This document shows, piece by piece, positions 1 through 8,300 of a DNA stretch of 34,947 nucleotides. The notes below the pieces were generated by a model. That model made no database searches. It was not told the DNA's origin and worked only from the letters and a program-made list of their open reading frames with translations. The position numbers and the translations under genes were made by a program. Positions within the stretch are counted from its first letter, which is position 1; every line of letters starts with the position of its first letter. Source of the DNA: Streptomyces hyderabadensis (GTDB taxonomy: Bacteria > Actinomycetota > Actinomycetes > Streptomycetales > Streptomycetaceae); NCBI RefSeq assembly GCF_020404845.1, contig NZ_JAIOJZ010000064.1, forward strand, positions 1-34,947. The letters run 5' to 3'.

Positions 1-62
1 GTTCCCGCACTGGGAGTACGTGCTGCACGAGCTGTTCGGCCGGGTGAAGTCCGTCCAGGCGC
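1..62 (+). pseudogene. Internal fragment of a Gfo/Idh/MocA-type oxidoreductase
   Basis: Frame 2 from the left edge reads FPHWEYVLHELFGRVKSV, which resembles the conserved stretch of Gfo/Idh/MocA dehydrogenases where an H-W-x-Y-V-L-x-x-L-F-G-x-V-K segment precedes the substrate-site region. The similarity stops at about base 62. The frame stays open further but becomes low-complexity Arg/Gly/Pro sequence that does not look like this family. From there the opposite strand reads as the N-terminus of a TauD-like dioxygenase. I read this as the broken end of a gene cut by a deletion or rearrangement. Only about 20 codons are visible, so the family call rests on one motif from memory and the part left of the window is unknown. 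Confidence 0.35.
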
Positions 63-238
63 TGCGCGGCGTCGAGGCCCGCCGCGAGGTCGGCGCCGTG
101 GATCTCGGCGCCGATGTGCCCGGCGACGGGCCGCACCTCGATGCCCGCCGCCGCGGCCGCGCGTTCGGCCGTGTCGTTCGCCCCCGCCCCGCCGGTCGTC
201 GTGTCCGTTGCCGTGTCGTTCGCGCTCCGGGTCGTCAT
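1..238 (-). CDS. N-terminus of a TauD/TfdA-like dioxygenase, apparently truncated
   Basis: From an ATG at 238 (leftward) the frame has a Thr/Asp/Ala-rich leader and then GIEVRPVAGHIGAEIHGADL, matching the usual start of alpha-ketoglutarate-dependent TauD/TfdA dioxygenases (a beta strand, then G-A-E-I-x-G-x-D-L). The family would continue with a helix and a V-V-F-F-R-D-Q motif. Here the sequence after about base 63 (QRLDGLHPAEQ...) does not fit, although no stop occurs before the edge. The change coincides with the Gfo/Idh/MocA-like fragment on the other strand. The metal ligands H-x-D...H would lie outside the window. It may be a remnant, or an intact but diverged gene running off the edge. 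Confidence 0.4.
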   Translation of the reverse strand, partial: MTTRSANDTATDTTTGGAGANDTAERAAAAAGIEVRPVAGHIGAEIHGADLAAGLDAAQRLDGLHPAEQLVQHVLPVRE

Positions 239-351
239 GCGCAGATCGTGGCAGACCCTCCGCGGCGCCGTCCGGTTGATCACCCAACCCGCCGTGGGCG
301 AGGCTGGACCGGGCGGCACACCGCCGCGCACAGTCGAGGGAAGGTCCCACG

Positions 352-1182
352 GTGATCAGCATCCCGGCGTACACACTCAACGACGGCTCCACCCTCCCCG
401 CCCTGGGCCTGGGCACCTGGCCGATGGGGGACGACGAGGCGGAGCGGGCGGTCCGCGAGGCCCTGGAGGCGGGGTACCGCCTGATCGACACGGCGGCGAA
501 CTACCGCAACGAGACCGGCGTCGGCCGCGGCGTGGCCTCCGCCGATCTCCCCCGCCAGGAGATCGTCGTGACCACCAAGCTGCCCGGCCGGCACCACGGC
601 TACGAGGAGACGCTCGCCTCGTTCGAGGAGTCCCGCGCCCGCCTCGGAGTCGAGTACGTCGACCTGTACCTGATCCACTGGCCGCTGCCGCGCGTGGACA
701 AGTACGTCGAGTCCTGGAAGGCCATGGTCAAGCTGCGCGAAGACGGCCTCGTGCGTTCGGTGGGCGTCTCCAACTTCACGGCGGAGCACATCGAGCGGCT
801 GGAGAAGGAGACGGGCGTCCTGCCGTCCGTCAACCAGATCGAGCTGCACCCGCTGTTCCCGCAGGACGAGCTGCGCGCCTACCACGAGCGCAAGGGCATC
901 CGCACCGAGAGCTGGAGCCCACTGGGCCGGGGCAGCGACCTGCTGGACGACCCCGCCGTCGCCGCGGTCGCCGCCGCGCACGGTGTGACGCCCGCCCAGG
1001 CGGTCCTGCGCTGGCACACCCAGCTGGGCGCGGTGCCGATCCCGAAGTCCGCGGACCCGGCGAGGCAGCGCGCGAACCTGGACGTCTTCGGCTTCGAGCT
1101 GGACGCCGGCCAGATGCGCGCGGTGACGGACCGCGCCCACCGGCGGATCGGCGGCGACCCGGAGGTGCACGAGGAGTTCTGA
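352..1182 (+). CDS. Aldo/keto reductase, 2,5-diketo-D-gluconate reductase-like
   Basis: This 276-aa protein has the normal length of a bacterial aldo/keto reductase (TIM barrel, NADPH-dependent carbonyl reduction, cytoplasmic). The catalytic tetrad is complete: Asp46 in the RLIDTAANY segment, Tyr51, Lys76 in TTKLPG and His109 in LYLIHWPL. Later family landmarks are VGVSNF, the LPSVNQIELHP stretch and the cofactor-binding IPKS segment near residue 225. The GTG start at 352 is supported by a GAGGGAAGG ribosome binding site at about 336-344, 7 bases upstream. It is divergent from the TauD remnant and followed 55 bases later by the LigD-type phosphoesterase. The physiological substrate cannot be read from sequence; members act on diketogluconate, glyoxals and other aldehydes. 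Confidence 0.9.
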   Translation: MISIPAYTLNDGSTLPALGLGTWPMGDDEAERAVREALEAGYRLIDTAANYRNETGVGRGVASADLPRQEIVVTTKLPGRHHGYEETLASFEESRARLGVEYVDLYLIHWPLPRVDKYVESWKAMVKLREDGLVRSVGVSNFTAEHIERLEKETGVLPSVNQIELHPLFPQDELRAYHERKGIRTESWSPLGRGSDLLDDPAVAAVAAAHGVTPAQAVLRWHTQLGAVPIPKSADPARQRANLDVFGFELDAGQMRAVTDRAHRRIGGDPEVHEEF

Positions 1183-1237
1183 GCGGGGTACCCGGTCCGG
1201 GTCGGCGGGGATCGGACCGCCCGGGAAGGAGCACCAG

Positions 1238-1912
1238 GTGGACGGCGAGGGCGGCGAGCGGCTTCGGGACTACCACGGCAAGCGGGACTTCGGCCGGACG
1301 GGGGAGCCCGCGGGACGGGAGGCACCGGGTGCAGGCGGGGCCGCCGGCGAGGGCGGGGCCGCCGGCGAGGGCCTGGCGCCCCGCTTCGTGGTGCAGATCC
1401 ACGACGCGAGCACCCTGCACTTCGACTTCCGGCTGCAGGTGGCGGACGTGCTGAAGTCCTGGTCGGTGCCGAAGGGGCCGTCGGCGGACCCGAGCGACAA
1501 GCGGCTCGCGGTGCCCACGGAGGACCACCCGCTGGAGTACGAGGAGTTCGAGGGCGTGATCCCGGCGGGTGAGTACGGGGGCGGCACGGTCATCGTGTGG
1601 GACCACGGCACCTACGAGCCGCTGAGCCACGACCGCCGGGGCCGGCCGGTCGACTTCGCCGAGTCGCTGGCGCACGGCCACGCCCGGTTCCGGCTGCACG
1701 GCGCGAAGCTGCGCGGCGAGTACGCGCTGACGCGGTTCCGCGGCGGCCCGGACGGCGGAGGTACGGACGGCGGAGGCACGGACGCCGCGTGGCTGCTGGT
1801 GAAGACGGCCGGCGGCGGACGCGGGCACGGCACCCCGGACCCCCGGCGGGCCCGGTCCGCGCGGACCGGCCGCACGCTGGCGCGGGTGGCGGCCGAGGAG
1901 AGTGAGGAGTAG
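1238..1912 (+). CDS. LigD-type 3'-phosphoesterase, stand-alone
   Basis: This 224-aa protein corresponds to the N-terminal 3'-phosphoesterase domain of bacterial LigD, which trims 3'-phosphate or 3'-ribonucleotide ends during non-homologous end joining. The metal and phosphate site is visible: His55, His61, Asp63 and Arg65 in QIHDASTLHFDFRL, His97 in TEDHPLEY, and GEYGGGTVIVWDHGTYEP near 111-128. There is no polymerase or ligase domain in this gene. A Gly/Ala-rich insert (residues 25-47, with a repeated GGAAGEG unit) precedes the catalytic core, and a Gly/Thr repeat (GGGTDGGGTD) occurs near 172-182. The GTG start follows AAGGAG by about 8 bases. A ligase of the LigD type is present at 25290. 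Participation in end joining is inferred from the family. Confidence 0.88.
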   Translation: MDGEGGERLRDYHGKRDFGRTGEPAGREAPGAGGAAGEGGAAGEGLAPRFVVQIHDASTLHFDFRLQVADVLKSWSVPKGPSADPSDKRLAVPTEDHPLEYEEFEGVIPAGEYGGGTVIVWDHGTYEPLSHDRRGRPVDFAESLAHGHARFRLHGAKLRGEYALTRFRGGPDGGGTDGGGTDAAWLLVKTAGGGRGHGTPDPRRARSARTGRTLARVAAEESEE

Positions 1913-1943
1913 CGGTCGGGGCGGCGGGGACCGGGCGGCCGGT

Positions 1944-4331
1944 TCACCGGGAGGGCAGGGCCTGTTCGGCCCAGATGGTCTTGCCGGTGTCCGTCTGGCG
2001 GCTGCCCCAGCGCTGGGTGAGCTGGGCGACCAGGAGCAGCCCGCGGCCGCCCTCGTCGAAGGCGTGGGCGCGGCGCAGATGGGGCGAGGTGGAGCTGGCG
2101 TCGGACACCTCGCAGATGAGGGCGGTGTGCCGGATGAGGCGCAGCTGGATGGGCGGCTCGCCGTACCGGATCGCGTTGGTGACCAGTTCGCTGACGACGA
2201 GTTCGGTGACGAAGGCGGTGTCGTCCAGCCCCCACGCCGTCAGCTGTTCGCCGACGGACCGCCTGGTGGCCGCCACTCCCGAGGGGTCGGGCCGGACGTC
2301 CCAGGTGCGCACCCGGTCCTCGCCCAGCGCCCGGGTGCGGGCCAGCAGCAGTGCGACGTCGTCGCCGGGCTCCTCGGGCAGCACGGCCTTGAGCACGCCG
2401 TCGCACAGCGCGTCGAGCGAGGTCGCGGGAGCGGCCAGCGCCCGGCACAGTTCCGTGGTGGCGTGGTCGACGTCGCGGTCCCGGTCCTCGACCAGCCCGT
2501 CCGTGTAGAGGGCGACGACGGAGCCCTCCGGCACCTCCAGCTCCGTCGCCTCGAAGGGCAGTCCGCCGACGCCCAGCGGCGGCCCTGCGGTCATGGCGAC
2601 GAGGCGGGTCGTGCCGTCGGGCAGCAGGAGGGCGGGCGCGGGGTGGCCGGCGGCGGCCAGGGCCAGCCGGCGGGAGACGGGGTCGTACACGGCGTACAGG
2701 CAGGTGGCGCCCAGTTCCGCGATCTCGGTCTCGGCGCCGTCGTTCGCGCCGCCGGCCGCGAGGTGGGTGACCAGGTCGTCGAGGTGGGTGAGGAGTTCGT
2801 CGGGGGGCAGATCGACGTCGGCGAGGGTGCGCACGGCCGTGCACAGGCGGCCCATGGTGGCCGTGGACGGGATGCCGTGGCCGACGACGTCGCCGACGAC
2901 GAGGCCGACGCGGGTGCCGGAGAGCGGGATGACGTCGAACCAGTCGCCGCCGATGCCCGCCGCGGAGGCGGAGGGCAGGTAGCGGTGGGCCACCTCGACC
3001 GCGGCCTGTCCGGGCAGGCCCCTGGGCAGCAGGCTGTGCTGGATCGCCAGGGCGGTGGAGCGCTCGCGCGCGAAACGGCGGGCGTTGTCCATGGAGACGG
3101 CGGCCCGGGAGACCAGTTCCTCGGCCAGTACGGCGTCCTCCGTGGCGTACGGCTCCCGGGGCGCGGTCCGGGCGGCGAGCGCGACGCCCAGCGTGGTGCC
3201 GCGGGCCCGCAGGGGCACGGACAGGGTCGAGCAGACGGCTTCGCGGAACGGGCGGTTGTGCGGGGCCTCGGCCTCGCGGGTCCGCATCCACCGGTCGAAC
3301 TCCGGGTCGCCGGGGCCGCTGAGGACGACGCGGCCCTCCCGCACCGCCCGGGCCGGCGGGCTGTCGGGCGGGTGGACCTCCGGTCCGCCGAGGTGCACGG
3401 CGGGGGTGGGGAAGCCCTCGGTGGCGGAGGCGTGGGCCACCCGGCGCAGTTCGCCGGTTCCGGACGGCACGGCGAGGGGTTCGTCGGTGCCGAGCACCCA
3501 GTCGAGCAGGTCGACGCTGGCGAATCCGGCGAACCGGGGCACGAGGAGCCCCACCAGTTCCTCGGCGGTGCGGACCACGTCGAGGGTGCTGCCGACGGCG
3601 CCGGCCGCGTTCAGCAGGGCCAGCCGCTCCCGGGCCCGGTGCTGTTCGGTGCTCTCCACGGCCGCCATCGCGACGGCGGTGAGCGTGCCGGCCGCGTCGT
3701 GGACCGGCCAGATCTCCACGGTCCAGGCGTGCAGGCAGCTGCCGGCGGGCGCGGGCGCGTAGCTCTCGTACTGGACGGGCTGCCCCCGGTCTGCGACGAC
3801 CCGCAGGTGGTGCAGGAAGCTCCGGGCGTCGCCCTCGAAGTCGGCCAGCGTGTCGGAGAGGCTGCGGCCGACCAGTTCCTCCGCGGGTCTGCCCAGCATC
3901 CGGCAGGCGGTGTCGTTGACGTGCACGAAGCGCAGTTCGGGGTCGAGCACGGACAGGGACAGGGAGGCCTGCCGTACCGCGTCGTCGATCAGGCCGGGCC
4001 CGGGGCCGCCGGGCGCGTCGGCGGTCGCCAGGTAGCCGGCCGGTGCGCCGTCGGCGCCCAGCAGTGGGCGGACCCGCAGCCGCAGGCTCACCGGGTGGCC
4101 GTCCCGGTGCCGGATCACGGCGGTGCCGGACAGGCCGGGGCCGGCCGGTGCGGTGCCGGACAGGGGGCGGGTGGACACGTCCCGCGCGAGCAGGTCCCGC
4201 GCGGGGCGTCCCACGGCCTCCTCGGCCGCGTATCCGGTGAGCCGCCGCGCGCCGTCGCTCCATCCCGTCACCCGTCCGCGGGCGTCGACGATCATCGCGG
4301 CGGAGGAATCCTCCATGCCGTCCAGGATCAT
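1944..4331 (-). CDS. PAS-PAS-GAF-SpoIIE phosphatase with C-terminal HATPase domain
   Basis: A multidomain stress or partner-switching regulator of about 795 aa. In order it has two PAS-like domains (about 15-125 and 140-255), a GAF-like domain (about 265-415), a PP2C/SpoIIE Ser/Thr phosphatase (about 435-650) and an RsbW-like ATPase domain (about 680-790). The phosphatase metal-site segments are present: GGDWFDV, GDVVGHG, LYTDGLVED and GDDVALLL. The HATPase has an intact N-box (ELVVSELVTNAIRYG), EVSDAS, and a G-rich lid (DEGGRGLLLV). Such fusions carry both the anti-anti-sigma phosphatase and the anti-sigma kinase activity in one chain. The frame can also start at TTG 4352 or ATG 4316; none has a convincing ribosome binding site. 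It lies 46 bases downstream of the peroxiredoxin on the same strand, so co-transcription with it is possible. Input signal unknown. Confidence 0.88.
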   Translation of the reverse strand: MILDGMEDSSAAMIVDARGRVTGWSDGARRLTGYAAEEAVGRPARDLLARDVSTRPLSGTAPAGPGLSGTAVIRHRDGHPVSLRLRVRPLLGADGAPAGYLATADAPGGPGPGLIDDAVRQASLSLSVLDPELRFVHVNDTACRMLGRPAEELVGRSLSDTLADFEGDARSFLHHLRVVADRGQPVQYESYAPAPAGSCLHAWTVEIWPVHDAAGTLTAVAMAAVESTEQHRARERLALLNAAGAVGSTLDVVRTAEELVGLLVPRFAGFASVDLLDWVLGTDEPLAVPSGTGELRRVAHASATEGFPTPAVHLGGPEVHPPDSPPARAVREGRVVLSGPGDPEFDRWMRTREAEAPHNRPFREAVCSTLSVPLRARGTTLGVALAARTAPREPYATEDAVLAEELVSRAAVSMDNARRFARERSTALAIQHSLLPRGLPGQAAVEVAHRYLPSASAAGIGGDWFDVIPLSGTRVGLVVGDVVGHGIPSTATMGRLCTAVRTLADVDLPPDELLTHLDDLVTHLAAGGANDGAETEIAELGATCLYAVYDPVSRRLALAAAGHPAPALLLPDGTTRLVAMTAGPPLGVGGLPFEATELEVPEGSVVALYTDGLVEDRDRDVDHATTELCRALAAPATSLDALCDGVLKAVLPEEPGDDVALLLARTRALGEDRVRTWDVRPDPSGVAATRRSVGEQLTAWGLDDTAFVTELVVSELVTNAIRYGEPPIQLRLIRHTALICEVSDASSTSPHLRRAHAFDEGGRGLLLVAQLTQRWGSRQTDTGKTIWAEQALPSR

Positions 4332-4377
4332 CCCAGGACGATGCGGTATCAACCGGGGCGGTGCGCGGGTGGGCCCG

Positions 4378-4845
4378 TCACGGTCGGTGAGCGCGGAGCG
4401 CGGCGAGGGCGCGGTCGGCGTGCGCGTTCATCCTGAGTTCGCTGCGGACGACCTCCAGGAGGGTGCGGTCCTGCCCGACGACGAAGGTGACCCGCTTGGT
4501 GGGGGCCAGCGCCAGGCCGCGCTTCACCCCGAACCGTTCCCGGACCGTGCCGTCGGTGTCGGACAGCAGCGGCATGCCGAGCGTGTGGCGCACGGCGAAC
4601 TCCTGCTGCCGCTCGACGGCATCGCCGCTGACGCCGACGGGCCGGGCGCCGACCGCGGCGAACTCGGCGGCCAGGTCGCGGAAGTGGCAGGCCTGTGCGG
4701 TGCAGCCGGTGGTCAGGGCGGCGGGGTAGAAGAACAGGACCACGGGGCCGTCGGCCAGCAGTTCGGACAGGCGGCGCGGGGTGCCGGTCTCGTCCGGGAG
4801 GGTGAAGTCCGCGACGGTGTCGCCCACGGCGGGGACCCGGCTCAC
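4378..4845 (-). CDS. Peroxiredoxin, BCP/PrxQ type
   Basis: A 155-aa thiol peroxidase, the usual BCP length, that reduces hydrogen peroxide and organic peroxides in the cytoplasm. The active site reads PAALTTGCTAQACHFRD, with the peroxidatic Cys48 and a second Cys53 five residues on, the classical resolving position of the PrxQ/BCP group. Other family features are VGDTVADFTLPD at the N-terminus, VGVSGD near 70-75, LLSDTDG near 93-99, and the ending FVVGQDRTLLEVV. The GTG start at 4845 overlaps the stop of the upstream DoxX-like gene by four bases (GTGA) and follows a GAGGG site, indicating translational coupling. The pairing suggests a redox or membrane-oxidative role, which is inference. Confidence 0.9.
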   Translation of the reverse strand: MSRVPAVGDTVADFTLPDETGTPRRLSELLADGPVVLFFYPAALTTGCTAQACHFRDLAAEFAAVGARPVGVSGDAVERQQEFAVRHTLGMPLLSDTDGTVRERFGVKRGLALAPTKRVTFVVGQDRTLLEVVRSELRMNAHADRALAALRAHRP

Positions 4846-5222
4846 GACCGGCCCTCGCTGCTCCGGGCGACGGCGCGGGCCCACAGCACGAGCGGCACCT
4901 GCACGGGCAGCCGTCCCAGGGCGGCCGCCTTCTGCGGGGTGGGGCGGTGCCGCCAGTCCCAGGCCATCTTGACGTTGGCGGGGAACACCCCGACGAAGAA
5001 GGCGGCGGCGGTCAGCGCGGCGGCCCTGCGGGTGCGCGGCAGGGCGAGTCCGGCGGCCAGCCCCAGTTCGGCGACGCCGCTGGCGCGCGTCCACGCCCGG
5101 GGTGTGCCCGGCAGGGAGCGCGGCACGATGGCGTCGAAGGGGCGGGGCCGGGTGAGATGGGCGACGCCCGCGGTGGCCAGCAGGCCGGCGAGCAGCAGGG
5201 GTGAGCGTTCGGACCGTGGCAC
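4842..5222 (-). CDS. DoxX-like small membrane protein
   Basis: A 126-aa hydrophobic protein with about four predicted membrane segments: residues 8-25, 45-62, 66-85, and a weaker one near 105-120. It ends with the FPANVKMAWDWRHR...LGRLPVQVPLVLWA pattern common in actinobacterial DoxX-family proteins. The GTG start at 5222 sits 5 bases after a strong AGGAGG site. It is the first gene of a leftward pair with the peroxiredoxin (4-base overlap) and is divergent from the MFS gene at 5411. DoxX proteins in actinobacteria have been linked to superoxide dismutase and thiol redox complexes. Here the coupling to a peroxiredoxin fits, but no catalytic residues can be read. Confidence 0.75.
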   Translation of the reverse strand: MPRSERSPLLLAGLLATAGVAHLTRPRPFDAIVPRSLPGTPRAWTRASGVAELGLAAGLALPRTRRAAALTAAAFFVGVFPANVKMAWDWRHRPTPQKAAALGRLPVQVPLVLWARAVARSSEGRS

Positions 5223-5410
5223 GGTTCCTCCTCGGGGGGCCTGGCGCGCGATATTACTCGACGGTAGGGGGCGGGTGGCCGTGGGGCCGGGTCCGGCACG
5301 CCCTCGCCCCCCTCAGTGCCCTCGGGCGCCGCCGCGACGTGGCGGGGATTCGGCACAAGTCGGCAGGTTGCCGAAAGCGGGCCAGGTCCGGTGGGCGTGA
5401 CGATCGACGG

Positions 5411-6607
5411 GTGACCCTCACTCGCAACCGCCCCGTCGTCCTGCTGTCCCTCGGCCACGCCTGTGTCGACGTCTACCAGGGCACCGTGGCCGCTCTGGTG
5501 CCGTACTTCGTCGCCGAGCGGGCGTACGGCTACGCCGCCGCGTCGGGCGTCGTCCTGGCCGCGTCACTGCTGTCGTCGCTGGTGCAGCCGCTGTTCGGGG
5601 CGCTCACCGACCGGTGGGCGCTGCCGTGGCTGCTGCCGCTGAGCACACTGACCGCGGGGGCGGGCGTCGCCCTCGGCGGCCTCGCCGGCTCCTACCCGCT
5701 CACCCTCGCGGCCGTCGCGGCGGGTGGCGCCGGGGTCGCCGCGTATCACCCGGAGGCGGCGAGGGCGGCGCGGGAGGCCGCGCGGGGCAGCCACACGGCG
5801 ATGGGGTGGTTCTCCCTGGGTGGCAACGTCGGCTTCGCGCTGGCGCCGCCGCTGGTGTGGGCCGTCGTGGGCGGCGGTGGGCTCGGTGCGTCCTGGCTGC
5901 TGGTGCTGCCCGCGGTGGCGGGGGCCGTGCTGTGCGCGGCGGCGGTGCGTTCGGCCGGGGCGGTCCGCGCGGCGGGCGGCCGCACGGCGGTGCCGGAGGC
6001 GACCGACGACTGGCCGTCGTTCCTGCGGCTGACCGGCGCCGTCGTGTGCCGTTCGGTCGTCTTCGTCGGCCTGAGCACGTTCGTGTCGCTGTACGTCCGG
6101 GAGCGGGTGGGCGGCGGCGGTGCGGCCGGGACGGCGGCGCTGTTCGTGCTCTACCTGGGCGGCGCGGTGGGCACGGTCGCCGGGGGCCGGCTCGCGGACC
6201 GGTACGGGCGGCTGAAGGTGGTACGGCGGTCGTACGTCCTGACGGTCCTCGCGGTGGCCGGGGTCGTCCTGGTGCCCGGTCCCGCGGTGTACCTGTGCGT
6301 CGCCCTCACGTCGGCGGGGCTGTACGTGCCGTTCTCGCTGCACATCACGCTGGGCCAGGACTACCTGCCGCGCCGGGTGGGCACGGCGAGCGGCGTCACG
6401 CTGGGGCTGGCGGTGAGCGTGGGCGGTCTCGCCGCCCCGGCGCTGGGCGCGCTGGCCGACGCGACCTCGCTGCGGGCGGCCCTGCTGCCGCTGGTGGCGC
6501 TGCCCGCCGTGGGCCGGCTGCTCCTGTGCGGCCTGCGCGAACCGGCCGTGCCCCCGGCGTCGCCCGCCGTGGTGTCGCCCCCGGCACCCGACGCCGACGT
6601 GCGCTGA
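5411..6607 (+). CDS. MFS transporter, fosmidomycin-resistance (Fsr)-like
   Basis: A 398-aa, roughly 12-helix efflux carrier of the cytoplasmic membrane. The order of motifs matches the Fsr family: LSLGHACVDVYQG in helix 1 (cf. GHxxxD), a helix 2-3 loop with FGALTDRW, AAYHPEAARAAREAA in the helix 4-5 region (the Fsr HPE motif), then FSLGGNVGFALAPPL, and a second-half loop GGRLADRYGRLKVVRRS. The frame is open upstream to 5201, but that extension has no membrane or family character. GTG 5411 gives an N-terminus starting right before helix 1. No strong ribosome binding site is visible. It converges on the siderophore permease genes across the repeat-filled gap and need not be functionally related to them. 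Substrate unknown. Confidence 0.82.
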   Translation: MTLTRNRPVVLLSLGHACVDVYQGTVAALVPYFVAERAYGYAAASGVVLAASLLSSLVQPLFGALTDRWALPWLLPLSTLTAGAGVALGGLAGSYPLTLAAVAAGGAGVAAYHPEAARAAREAARGSHTAMGWFSLGGNVGFALAPPLVWAVVGGGGLGASWLLVLPAVAGAVLCAAAVRSAGAVRAAGGRTAVPEATDDWPSFLRLTGAVVCRSVVFVGLSTFVSLYVRERVGGGGAAGTAALFVLYLGGAVGTVAGGRLADRYGRLKVVRRSYVLTVLAVAGVVLVPGPAVYLCVALTSAGLYVPFSLHITLGQDYLPRRVGTASGVTLGLAVSVGGLAAPALGALADATSLRAALLPLVALPAVGRLLLCGLREPAVPPASPAVVSPPAPDADVR

Positions 6608-6646
6608 CCGCCGCCTGTCACCCCCGGCTCCGGCCGGCCCGCGGTG

Positions 6647-7095
6647 CCCCGCGCCCCACCGCACTCCCACCGGGACACCACCGCCCCACACGACCCGACC
6701 GCCCGCCGAGCACCCCGAAGCACCGTCCCGCCCCCCACCAGCACGGGCCCCGGCAGGCACCCCGCCCCACCAGGCCCGGCTCCGCACCCACGGGCACGGC
6801 ATACCCCGCGCCCCACCGCACTCCCCCCGGGACACCGCCACCCCACACGACCCGACCGCCACCGCCGAGCACCCCGAAGCACCGTCCCGACCCCCGCCGG
6901 CACGGGCCCCGGCAGACGCCCCGCCCCACCAGACCCGGCTCCGCACCCGCGGGCACGACATCCCCCATGACTGACACACCACCCGACCGCCACCGTCGGG
7001 AATCCGGGACCGTTTCCGGCCCCTGCGGCACGGGTCCCGGCACAGCCGGGAGCCCCCGCCCGCACGCGGAGCCTCCCGCACCCGCGGGGACGGCA
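6647..7095. repeat. Tandem direct repeat, ~157-bp unit, two good copies plus a decayed third
   Basis: The 583-bp gap between the MFS stop (6607) and the permease stop (7191) contains no credible gene. Copy 1 (6647-6802) and copy 2 (6804-6961) start with CCCCGCGCCCCACCGCACTC and end in GGGCACGRCAT. By eye they differ at 11 positions plus a 2-base gap, about 92% identity. A third, degraded copy is recognisable from about 6974 to 7095 (CACCCGACCGCCACCG, GGCACGGG, CGCACCCGCGGG). The plus strand is strongly C-rich, so the minus strand carries many runs of three or more G. Frames across it give Arg/Gly/Pro low-complexity peptides and the unit length is not a multiple of three, so coding is unlikely. 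It sits between convergent genes. Confidence 0.9.
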
Positions 7096-7190
7096 CCACC
7101 CCGGCCCACACGGCCCCGCCTCGCCGCCCGCACCCCGCCTGGAACCGTTCCGCCCCCGGCCGCCCGGTTCCCGGCAGCAAGGCGCGCCCG

Positions 7191-8300
7191 TCACAGTCGG
7201 GAGCCGCGGCGCTCCCCCCGCAGGAGCCAGGCGAGGTAGGCGCCGCCCGCCACGCCGGTCACCACGCCCACCGGCAGCAGGGCGGATCCGGTCAGCCGCT
7301 GGGTGGTCAGGTCCGCGGCGGCCACCAGGAACGCGCCCGTCCACCCGGCGGCCAGAACACCCGGGCCGGCGGCGCGGGTGACCCTGCGGGCGAGCTGCGG
7401 GGCGGCCATCGCCACGAACGGGATGGGACCGGCCGCCGCGACGGCCATCGCGGTCAGTCCCGTCCCGGCGCTCAGCAGGACCAGACGGCTGCGTTCGGGC
7501 GGGACCCCGAGCGCGGCGGCGGTGTCGTCGCCCATCTCCAGCATGGTCAGCCGCCGCCCGTACACCAGGACGACCGGGACCAGTACCACCAGGCCCAGCG
7601 CCGCGATCCGCACGTCGGCCCAGTCGCGGGCGTTGAGCGAGCCGACCATCCAGCTCGCGGCCTGCGCCGCCTTGCCGATGTCGGCGCGCACGTAGAGGAA
7701 GCTGGTCGCCGAGCCGAGCACGGCGGAGGCGCCGATGCCGACGAGGACCAGCCGGTAGCCGTGCACGCCCCGTTTCCACGCCAGCAGGTAGACGGCGACC
7801 GCGGTGGCCAGCCCGCCGCACACCGCGCCCAGCGCCGTCTGTGCCGCGCCGGCGTCGAGGAGGATGATCGCGACGAGAGCCCCGGCCGACGCGCCGTTGC
7901 CGAAGCCGATGATGTCGGGGCTGCCGAGCGGGTTGCGGGTCAGCGACTGGAACACCGCACCCGCCATGCCCATGCCGAAGCCGACCAGCGCGGCCACCAG
8001 GGCCCGTGGCAGCCGCAGGTCGAGCACCACGAATCCGGCGCCCGGCGGACCGTCCCCGGCCAGGGTGCGCAGTACCTCGGCCGGGGACAGTGCGTAGGTC
8101 CCGGTGCCGATGGCGAGCACCATGGCGCACGCCGTGAGCGCGGCGAGCGCGGCGCAGACCAGCAGGGCGCGGACGTCGTAGCGCAGCGACCAGCGTCCGG
8201 CGCGCAGGAGTCCGGGCCGCACGGCGGCGCGGGCCCCGGTGCCGTCCGGATCCGGCGCGGCGGCGCTGCGGCGCCCGGTGCCGTCCTTCACGGTGCTCAC
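7191..8300 (-). CDS. FecCD-family siderophore ABC permease (FepG-like)
   Basis: A 369-aa inner-membrane permease of the FecCD/BtuC family with about nine or ten membrane helices and a cytoplasmic N-terminal tail of about 40 residues. Signature segments are LRLPRALVAALVGFGMGMAGAVFQSLTRNPLGSPDIIGFGNGAS (the family hallmark around residues 100-145), the ATPase-contact loop near GDDTAAALGVPPERSR, and GPIPFVAMAAPQLARRV near 300. The GTG start at 8300 overlaps the stop of the upstream permease by four bases (GTGA), so the two form a coupled heterodimer as in FepD/FepG. It is the last gene of the leftward unit; the expected ATPase gene does not follow, and the tandem-repeat gap comes next. Expected role: uptake of the ferric catecholate made by the neighbouring operon. 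Confidence 0.92.
   Translation of the reverse strand: MSTVKDGTGRRSAAAPDPDGTGARAAVRPGLLRAGRWSLRYDVRALLVCAALAALTACAMVLAIGTGTYALSPAEVLRTLAGDGPPGAGFVVLDLRLPRALVAALVGFGMGMAGAVFQSLTRNPLGSPDIIGFGNGASAGALVAIILLDAGAAQTALGAVCGGLATAVAVYLLAWKRGVHGYRLVLVGIGASAVLGSATSFLYVRADIGKAAQAASWMVGSLNARDWADVRIAALGLVVLVPVVLVYGRRLTMLEMGDDTAAALGVPPERSRLVLLSAGTGLTAMAVAAAGPIPFVAMAAPQLARRVTRAAGPGVLAAGWTGAFLVAAADLTTQRLTGSALLPVGVVTGVAGGAYLAWLLRGERRGSRL

Noticed and set aside
5201..5410. Upstream extension of the MFS gene
   Set aside because: It would run into the ribosome binding site and start of the divergent DoxX gene and has no membrane or family character.
6647..7095. CRISPR or insertion-sequence remnant
   Set aside because: No spacer structure, no terminal inverted repeats and no transposase fragment were seen.
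5564..7180. Minus-strand frame of about 538 codons running through the tandem repeats, giving repeated peptides
   Set aside because: The repeat unit is not a multiple of three, there is no ribosome binding site, and the rest of the frame is a shadow of the MFS gene. The peptide repetition only reflects the DNA repeat.
7021..7190. Small gene in the right part of the repeat gap
   Set aside because: No start with a ribosome binding site and no recognisable protein. Only decayed repeat and GC-rich sequence is seen.
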